Shown piece after piece: positions 31,785 to 36,901 of a stretch of DNA of 36,901 bases. Source of the stretch: Sulfurimonas sp. (GTDB taxonomy: Bacteria; Campylobacterota; Campylobacteria; Campylobacterales; Sulfurimonadaceae); contig QNZS01000071.1 of assembly GCA_003978465.1 (NCBI GenBank), positions 1 through 36,901 on the forward strand. The letters are read 5' to 3'. The position numbers and the translations under genes were made by a program. The notes beneath the pieces were generated by a model. The model searched no databases. It worked only from the letters and a program-made list of their open reading frames with translations, and was not told the origin of the DNA. Numbering within the stretch: the first letter of the stretch is position 1; each line of letters begins with the position of its first letter.

Positions 31785-32537
31785 ATGGTAACTATGAAAG
31801 ACCTTTTAGAATGTGGTGTACACTTTGGACACCAAACACGTCGTTGGAACCCGAAAATGAAAAAATATATCTTTGGTGTTCGTAAAAATATTTATATAAT
31901 TGATTTACAAAAGACTTTACGTTATTTCCGTAATACTTATACTGTCGTTATGGATGCAGCAGCAGAAGGTCAAACTATCCTTTTTGTTGGAACAAAGAAA
32001 CAAGCTCGTAATTCTGTAAGACAAGCGGCTTTGGATTGTAACATGCCTTATGTTGACAACAGATGGTTAGGTGGTATGCTTACTAACTTTCCAACTATTC
32101 AAAAGTCTATCCGTAAATTAGACATCATTTCTGAAATGGAAGAAAATGGTCAAATTGATCTTCTGACAAAAAAAGAAAAATTAATGTTACTTCGTAAAAA
32201 AATTAAGTTAGAGTCATATTTCGGTGGTATCCGTAACATGAAAAAACTTCCTGACATGCTTTTTGTTGTTGATGCAGTTAAAGAGCACATCGCTGTTTTA
32301 GAAGCACGTTGTCTTAAAATTCCAGTTGTAGCTCCACTTGATACGAACTGTGACCCAGACTTGATTGACTACCCAATTCCAGGAAATGATGATGCGATTC
32401 GTTCAATTCAACTTTTCTGTCGTGAAATGACTGCAGCAATCAACGAAGGTAAAGCACTTCGTGATGCACCAGCTGAAGAAGAACAAACTGAAGAAGCTGA
32501 AGCTACTGAAGCACCAGCTACAACAGAAGAAGCTTAA
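31785..32537 (+). CDS. rpsB: 30S ribosomal protein S2
   Basis: The 250-residue protein is a standard bacterial S2: [20 protein letters not shown] at the start, [40 protein letters not shown] and [20 protein letters not shown] then [10 protein letters not shown]. The last 28 or so residues form an acidic Glu/Ala/Thr tail, a common variable extension. The ATG has AAGGATTACCT upstream. Co-transcribed with tsf, whose ATG lies 2 bp after its stop. Codon choice and spacing are ordinary. Confidence 0.98.
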   Translation: MVTMKDLLECGVHFGHQTRRWNPKMKKYIFGVRKNIYIIDLQKTLRYFRNTYTVVMDAAAEGQTILFVGTKKQARNSVRQAALDCNMPYVDNRWLGGMLTNFPTIQKSIRKLDIISEMEENGQIDLLTKKEKLMLLRKKIKLESYFGGIRNMKKLPDMLFVVDAVKEHIAVLEARCLKIPVVAPLDTNCDPDLIDYPIPGNDDAIRSIQLFCREMTAAINEGKALRDAPAEEEQTEEAEATEAPATTEEA

Positions 32538-32539
32538 TC

Positions 32540-33592
32540 ATGGCAGCAGTTACAGCAGCAATGGTAAAAGAGCTTCGTGCTTCTACTGATGCTCCTATGA
32601 TGGATTGTAAAAAAGTTCTTGTTGAAGCTGATGGAGACATGGTAAAAGCAACTGAACTTTTAAAGGCTCGTGGTATCGCTAAAGCAGCTAAAAAAGCTGA
32701 TAGAATTGCTGCTGAAGGTCTTGCTGGAATCGTTATCGCTGATGATTTTTCTAAGGCTACTGTGATTGAAATTAACTCTGAGACTGACTTTGTTGCTCAA
32801 AATGAAGGTTTTCAACAGTTAGTAAAAGATGCTGCATCAGATATCTATGCTAACCAACCTGCTGATGTAGCTGCATTTAATGCATCTACATTTGGTGGAA
32901 CTTTTCAAGCTGAAGTAATCAAAATCGGTGAAAAGATTGAAATGAGACGTTTCGAAACTTTAACTGCTGATGCTACAACTGCTTTAAATGGTTACATTCA
33001 CTCAAACAGCCGTATCGCTGTTATCGTTACTGCAAAGTGTGATAGCGAGAAAACTGCTGAAGGTATGAGACCATTTCTTAAGCAAGTTGCGATGCATGCA
33101 TCTGCAATGAAGCCAATAACTCTTTCTTACAAAGATTTAGATACTGCTTATGTAACAAGTGAAACTGTTGGTCGTATCGAAGTTATCAAAAAAGAGAACG
33201 AAGAGTTAGTTCGTCTTAAAAAACCTCTTAAAAATGTGCCTATGTATGTTTCTGTGAGTCAACTTACTGAAGAAGTTTTAGCAAAAGCTGAAGCTGATAT
33301 CAAAGCTACTCTTAAAGAACAAGGTAAACCAGAAAAAATTTGGGATAAAATCGTTCCTGGATCTTTAGCTCGTTTTATCTCTGATAACTCAACTCTTGAC
33401 AAAGAGCTATGTTTATTAGATCAAAACTTTGTAATGGATGACAAACTTACAGTTGCTCAAGCAACTGAAAAAGCTGCTAAAGCCCTTGGTGGTACAGCAG
33501 AAATTACTACATTTATTCGCCTTGAAGTTGGTGAAGGAATAGAAAAGAAAGAAGAAGATTTTGCTGCGGAAGTTGCTGCACAAATGGCTTAA
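32540..33592 (+). CDS. tsf: Elongation factor Ts
   Basis: Nucleotide-exchange factor for EF-Tu. The 350-residue protein starts with the UBA-like domain ([20 protein letters not shown], with the TD-x-PMMDCK motif) and continues with [18 protein letters not shown] and [15 protein letters not shown]. It is longer than the E. coli protein (283) and matches the long Campylobacter/Helicobacter form (about 355), the additional length being in the dimerisation region (about 150-300). Follows rpsB by 2 bp. A 12-bp hairpin comes 32 bp after the stop. Confidence 0.97.
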   Translation: MAAVTAAMVKELRASTDAPMMDCKKVLVEADGDMVKATELLKARGIAKAAKKADRIAAEGLAGIVIADDFSKATVIEINSETDFVAQNEGFQQLVKDAASDIYANQPADVAAFNASTFGGTFQAEVIKIGEKIEMRRFETLTADATTALNGYIHSNSRIAVIVTAKCDSEKTAEGMRPFLKQVAMHASAMKPITLSYKDLDTAYVTSETVGRIEVIKKENEELVRLKKPLKNVPMYVSVSQLTEEVLAKAEADIKATLKEQGKPEKIWDKIVPGSLARFISDNSTLDKELCLLDQNFVMDDKLTVAQATEKAAKALGGTAEITTFIRLEVGEGIEKKEEDFAAEVAAQMA

Positions 33593-33624
33593 CTCTTAGG
33601 AATTAACTTTTACTTTTAAATTCA

Positions 33625-33654
33625 AATAGGTTAGGATTTAGGTTCTAGCCTATT
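33625..33654 (+). terminator. 12-bp stem-loop after tsf
   Basis: The arm 33625-33636 (AATAGGTTAGGA) pairs with 33643-33654 (TTCTAGCCTATT) over 12 bp including two G-U pairs, around a six-base loop. It begins 32 bp after the tsf stop and ends 25 bp before the next -10 box. No T-run follows, so termination would be imperfect or assisted by Rho. It separates the rpsB-tsf unit from the oxidoreductase. Confidence 0.5.
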
Positions 33655-33675
33655 GTTACTATAAATCATCAAAAA

Positions 33676-33684
33676 TGATATAAT
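33676..33684 (+). promoter_or_regulatory. extended -10 directly before the oxidoreductase ATG
   Basis: TGATATAAT (TG-N-TATAAT) ends 5 nt before the ATG at 33690. There is no Shine-Dalgarno. Transcription starting at the usual distance would begin at or next to the A of the start codon. A second possible -10 (TATAAA near 33661) would give a leader of about 17 nt, also without Shine-Dalgarno. Confidence 0.5.
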
Positions 33685-33689
33685 GATTT

Positions 33690-34901
33690 ATGTCAAAAAA
33701 TAACAAGCATAAAATTATTGTTATTGGCGGTGGTTATGCAGGGCTAAAAGCTATCCAGCAACTTACACAAAACCCCCAAAATGAAATAATTTTATTAGAT
33801 AAAAATCCTTATCACTACATGCAAACAGAAGTTTACGACTTAATCGCAAACGAAGAAGACTTTGCACAAATCTCTCTTGACCTTTTTACATACTGTATTG
33901 GTTTTAAAAATAATAATGTTACTTTTTATAAACAAGAAGTAAAAAAAATAGACTTCACAAACAAGAAAGTCATTACAACAGTTGATAGACTTAACTATGA
34001 TTATCTTATTATAGGGGTTGGTGCACGTACTAAGTTTGTTTCTAATGTAAAAGGACTACATGAATATGCTTATGGGATTAAGGCATTACACCGTGCAATG
34101 TACTTTAAACAGAAGTTTGAGATGTCTCTTTTTCAAAAAGTAGAAGAGAGTGGAACAACATGTAGACCTCTTAGTATTGTGATAGCAGGAGCAGGACTTA
34201 GTGGTGTTGAAATAGCAGCACAAATGGCATCTTTTGCAAGAGATTTTTATAAACATAACAATTTTTTATGCCGTAAATTAAATATTGTCCTTGTAAATGC
34301 AGCAGAAAGAATACTAAGAGGAATGGATACAAAATTGGTTGGGAAGTCGATAAAAAGACTCTTAGACTTAGGTGTCGTAATAAAAAACAAACAAAAAGTG
34401 GTTGCTGTAACTGAGGATAGTGTAACACTGAGTAATGGAGAAAAAGTTTTTATGGACTTTATGATTTTTACTGGTGGAATTGAACCTAATGGGCTTATAT
34501 TTGATCTAGAACTGAAAAAAAATGAGAGGGGATTTTTAGAAACAAAACTAAGTTTACAAACATCTGAATATGAAACAGTTTTTGCCATCGGTGATTGTAC
34601 TACGCTCTATGATAAAAACAATGATATTTTAGCTCCAACAGCAGATATAGCAGAGCAGATGGGTGTACTTTGTGCAAAAAATATTGGCTTGCATCAAGAA
34701 GGTAAAGATTTAGATAGACATAATATAAAGTCTAGAGGAATCCTTATCGCATTAGGTAGAAGATATGCTACAGGCAAAATATTTGGAATATATATAAATG
34801 GTTACCTCGCATATCTAATAAAAAAAATGATAGAAAGAGCCTATTCTAAACAGTTAGATAGACACTCTCGTATTGGATGTAAAAAAATTTTTGACAAGTA
34901 A
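33690..34901 (+). CDS. Type II NADH dehydrogenase-like FAD oxidoreductase
   Basis: The 403-residue flavoprotein has two Rossmann folds: FAD site IIVIGGGYAGLKA (9-21) and NAD(P)H site IVIAGAGLSGVEIAAQMA, plus the second FAD motif VFAIGDCT followed by PTADIAEQMG. These fit non-proton-pumping NDH-2 enzymes that pass electrons from NADH to quinone. The C-terminus (GYLAYLIKKMIERAYSKQLD) has an amphipathic, basic stretch suited to membrane attachment. Sulfide:quinone reductase is less likely because its redox cysteines are not apparent. The start is fixed by the FAD loop; the transcript may be leaderless. It lies between tsf and the ABC ATPase, which I recall as neighbours in C. jejuni. Confidence 0.82.
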   Translation: MSKNNKHKIIVIGGGYAGLKAIQQLTQNPQNEIILLDKNPYHYMQTEVYDLIANEEDFAQISLDLFTYCIGFKNNNVTFYKQEVKKIDFTNKKVITTVDRLNYDYLIIGVGARTKFVSNVKGLHEYAYGIKALHRAMYFKQKFEMSLFQKVEESGTTCRPLSIVIAGAGLSGVEIAAQMASFARDFYKHNNFLCRKLNIVLVNAAERILRGMDTKLVGKSIKRLLDLGVVIKNKQKVVAVTEDSVTLSNGEKVFMDFMIFTGGIEPNGLIFDLELKKNERGFLETKLSLQTSEYETVFAIGDCTTLYDKNNDILAPTADIAEQMGVLCAKNIGLHQEGKDLDRHNIKSRGILIALGRRYATGKIFGIYINGYLAYLIKKMIERAYSKQLDRHSRIGCKKIFDK

Positions 34902-34927
34902 AAAACTTATCTTTAGTAACTTTAGAA

Positions 34928-34933
34928 TATAAT
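34928..34933 (+). promoter_or_regulatory. -10 box directly before the ABC ATPase ATG
   Basis: TATAAT ending 6 nt before the ATG at 34940, with no Shine-Dalgarno in the gap or before it. It predicts a leaderless mRNA, like those of the oxidoreductase before it and miaA. Confidence 0.5.
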
Positions 34934-34939
34934 AATTTT

Positions 34940-35584
34940 ATGAATTTACTAACAGCACAAAATTTAGCACATACTTTTGAATATGAACTCTTTAAAGATG
35001 TAGACATAGAATTAAACTCTGGAGAAAGTATTGCAATTATTGGTATGAGTGGGAGTGGAAAATCTACACTGCTGCATTTACTCTCAACACTTTTAACACC
35101 ATGTGAAGGTAAAATTTTACTTTTTAGTGAAGATGTGAGTTATATGAGTAAAAAAAGGCTCTCTAGCATTAAACGTCATGATTTAGGTCTTATTTTTCAA
35201 TCGCACTACCTCTTTAAGGGTTTTAGTGCTTATGAAAACTTGGAAGTTTCAGAACTCCTCTCAGGACAAAAGATAGAAGATAGCCTATTAGAAGCCTTAC
35301 ATATTAAAGAACCTATGCATCAGAAAGTTACAGAACTCTCAGGTGGACAGCAGCAACGTGTCTCTATAGCAAGAGTTTTAACAAAAAAACCTCGTATCAT
35401 ATTTGCAGATGAACCAACTGGAAACTTAGATAAAAAAACAGCCGATGAAGTTATGAATCTTTTTTTTGACTACTGCAAAAAGAATAATGCAGGTATGATA
35501 CTTGTTACTCATGACAATGATTTAGCACAAAAATGCGATAAAGTTTTTCACCTTGAAGATAAAAAGCTCCAACGCATTAAGTAG
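34940..35584 (+). CDS. ABC transporter ATP-binding protein, LolD-like
   Basis: The 214-residue ATPase has Walker A GMSGSGKST (36-44), Q-loop LIFQSHYLF, the ABC signature LSGGQQQRVSIARVLTKKP, Walker B RIIFADEPTGNLD and the switch His in LVTHDND. The DEPTGNLD form and overall size belong to the LolD/MacB/FtsE group. No permease gene is adjacent; the partner must be elsewhere. The same ATPase stands next to fliR in C. jejuni (Cj1180c, from memory). fliR starts 8 bp after its stop. Confidence 0.85.
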   Translation: MNLLTAQNLAHTFEYELFKDVDIELNSGESIAIIGMSGSGKSTLLHLLSTLLTPCEGKILLFSEDVSYMSKKRLSSIKRHDLGLIFQSHYLFKGFSAYENLEVSELLSGQKIEDSLLEALHIKEPMHQKVTELSGGQQQRVSIARVLTKKPRIIFADEPTGNLDKKTADEVMNLFFDYCKKNNAGMILVTHDNDLAQKCDKVFHLEDKKLQRIK

Positions 35585-35592
35585 TTGATAAT

Positions 35593-36357
35593 ATGGAATT
35601 TATGAAAATATTTCACGATGCAAATGTTATTGGGTTCTTACTTCTCTTTTTTCGTTTTGCAGCACTCTTTATAGCCGTACCAATATTTTCTCATAAAAAT
35701 ATACCGATGCAGATAAAAGCAGCAATGGCATTTTTCTTTACAATTGTATTTTACTCTTCTATGCCACCACTTGAGATAGAAATAACACTGCCGACTATTG
35801 TACTAGCTGTTTTGAGTGAGTTTATGCTTGGTTTAGTTGTTGGTATTGTACTTTTACTAGCATATCATGTTATAACATTTGCGGGAGGCATTATCTCATT
35901 TATGATGGGGTTTTCAATGGCTAGTGCAATTGATCCTCAGTCAGGTGTCTCAATGCCAATCATATCTCAGTTTTTATCTCTAATGGGATTGATGGTACTC
36001 CTTTCATTAGACCTACATCATTGGGTACTACTATTTGTAGACAGATCATTAAAAGTTGTGCCCTTGGGTGGATTTATGTTGAGTGAAGATCTTTTTCATT
36101 ATATTATTCATGCTGCTTCAAATATGTTTCTTGTTGGTTTTATGATAGCATTTCCTATCGTTGCACTCTCTTGGCTAGCTGATGTTATATTTGGAATGCT
36201 TATGAAAACAATGCCACAGTTTAACCTTTTAGTTATAGGTTTTCCAATCAAGATTATGGTATCGTTTGTAGTGTTAATAGCAACATTTGCTTCGACTATG
36301 CTAATAGTTAAAACTCAAATGGTAGAGGCATTTAATGCCTTGGTAATGTTCTTTTAG
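35593..36357 (+). CDS. fliR: Flagellar biosynthesis protein FliR
   Basis: Integral-membrane part of the flagellar type III export gate, with FliP and FliQ. The 254-residue protein has about six helices and family segments FLLLFFRFAALFIAVPIF, HKNIPMQIKAAMAFFFTI, LSEFMLGLVVGIVLLLAYHV and MGFSMASAIDPQSGVSMPII; the last (A-x-x-x-DPQ-x-G) is typical of FliR. The C-terminus NLLVIGFPIKIMVSFVVL matches as well. It is the only clearly flagellar gene in the window. The ATG at 35593 has only a weak ribosome binding site. The receiver gene follows after 56 bp. Confidence 0.95.
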   Translation: MEFMKIFHDANVIGFLLLFFRFAALFIAVPIFSHKNIPMQIKAAMAFFFTIVFYSSMPPLEIEITLPTIVLAVLSEFMLGLVVGIVLLLAYHVITFAGGIISFMMGFSMASAIDPQSGVSMPIISQFLSLMGLMVLLSLDLHHWVLLFVDRSLKVVPLGGFMLSEDLFHYIIHAASNMFLVGFMIAFPIVALSWLADVIFGMLMKTMPQFNLLVIGFPIKIMVSFVVLIATFASTMLIVKTQMVEAFNALVMFF

Positions 36358-36413
36358 TTTTATTTAGATACAATAATATTAATATATCAATATAGTACCC
36401 TCAAGGAATATTC

Positions 36414-36901
36414 GTGAATATTTTACTCATAAATGACAATCCAGTCGTCAATAAACTTGTTAGACTCAGTGCTCAAAAAACTTCTAACAATCTTGAAGTT
36501 GTTGACTCCTTAAAAAATTTAGAGTCAAGTATATATGACTTGGTTATCATTGATGATACCCTTTATAGTAATAAGTTACAGATAGAGCTAAAGGCTAAAG
36601 TTAAATATTCTTTATCACTTTATATTTGTGCGAGAGATGCTGAAGAAGTAAGTGGTTTTACTAAGGTACTGAAAAAGCCATTTCTTCCAACAGATTTAGT
36701 AGAACTTTTTTTAGTTTTAAGTAAAGTGACGGATGAAATAGACTTAAGTGCTTTAGAAGAACACAAAGATGAAAATGAAGGTAAAGTTAGCCTAAAAGTC
36801 CAAGATTTAAAAAGTTTAGATGAAGAGATTGAAGAACTAGAAAGTTTAGATGAAGAGATTGAAGAACTAGAAAGTTTAGATGAAGAGATTGAAGAACTAG
36901 A
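36414..36901 (+). CDS. Receiver-domain protein with acidic tandem repeats (partial, runs off the window)
   Basis: The visible 162 codons start at GTG (36414) with AAGGAA 5 nt upstream. Residues 1-105 are a CheY-like receiver: ILLINDNP with Asn7-Asp8 as the acidic pocket, DLVIIDDTL with Asp47 as phosphoacceptor, ICARDAEE, and Lys88-Pro89. After an acidic linker (108-130) comes SLDEEIEELE repeated at least three times; the last three 30-bp units (36811-36900) are identical in DNA. C. jejuni has a 'highly acidic protein' (Cj1178c) next to fliR, and this may be its counterpart. The length of the array and the C-terminus lie outside the window. No kinase is adjacent. Confidence 0.75.
   Translation, partial: MNILLINDNPVVNKLVRLSAQKTSNNLEVVDSLKNLESSIYDLVIIDDTLYSNKLQIELKAKVKYSLSLYICARDAEEVSGFTKVLKKPFLPTDLVELFLVLSKVTDEIDLSALEEHKDENEGKVSLKVQDLKSLDEEIEELESLDEEIEELESLDEEIEEL
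36811..36901 (+). repeat. perfect 30-bp tandem repeat, at least three copies, open at window end
   Basis: Three identical 30-bp units fill 36811-36900 and the next base continues the pattern. Each unit encodes ten residues (SLDEEIEELE in protein frame), so copy changes preserve the frame. Absolute identity at third codon positions implies recent expansion or gene-conversion-like homogenisation. The window ends inside the array, so total copy number is unknown. Confidence 0.95.

Noticed and set aside
36811-36901. tandem repeats as a CRISPR array or assembly artefact
   Set aside because: There are no spacers, units are contiguous and in frame with the protein. An assembly artefact cannot be wholly excluded because the window ends in the array, but acidic repeats at this locus are expected from the Campylobacter neighbourhood.

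Overview
The window is a low-GC chromosomal segment from a member of the Campylobacterota, probably a free-living sulfur- or nitrogen-metabolising relative of Sulfurimonas (inference). Supporting evidence: futalosine-pathway menaquinone genes (mqnC, mqnP), a 350-residue EF-Ts, TATAAT -10 boxes mostly without a clear -35, and the order rpsB-tsf-ABC ATPase-fliR-acidic protein, which I recall from Campylobacter jejuni (Cj1182c-Cj1178c). Nearly all intact genes are housekeeping. I found no tRNA, rRNA, CRISPR array, IS element or prophage.

Layout. 1-5603: ribA and hemB diverge from overlapping promoters, followed by argF, trpS (reverse), hpf, an outer-membrane protein and hemJ. 5600-9738: der, a phosphoribosyltransferase and a DjlA-like co-chaperone, separated by two decayed genes. 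9786-20214: a DMT exporter, then a tight co-directional run of kdsA, ribH, nusB, a 12-heme cytochrome, a possible 34-codon ORF, mqnC, a degenerate M16 protein, recD2 and a YedK-like protein. 20224-24110: a PQ-loop-like membrane protein, an ars-type operon (arsR, arsC, permease, membrane-thioredoxin fusion), a lipoprotein and a parvulin. 24061-30717: miaA divergent from an operon mqnP, two unknown genes, ftsW, murG, dedA, DUF420 and bcp. 30718-31784: a decayed outer-membrane gene and a structured rpsB leader. 31785-36901: rpsB, tsf, an NDH-2-like oxidoreductase, a LolD-like ATPase, fliR and the start of a receiver protein that runs into perfect 30-bp tandem repeats at the window edge.

The genes supply heme (hemB, hemJ), riboflavin (ribA, ribH), menaquinone (mqnC, mqnP), envelope precursors (kdsA, ftsW, murG) and translation or RNA functions (rpsB, tsf, trpS, hpf, der, nusB, miaA). 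A membrane-anchored dodecaheme cytochrome sits among them.

Most notable: (1) the repeat-bearing receiver/acidic protein at the right edge; (2) four genes (DMT exporter, miaA, ndh-like, lolD-like) whose -10 box lies only 5-7 nt before the start codon with no Shine-Dalgarno, predicting leaderless mRNAs; (3) five decayed genes, four encoding envelope or membrane proteins and one an EAL-domain fragment, in gaps between housekeeping genes; (4) a YedK homologue lacking Cys2; (5) the dodecaheme cytochrome. I did not find a clearly new multigene system. All homology statements rest on motif recognition, not database searches.
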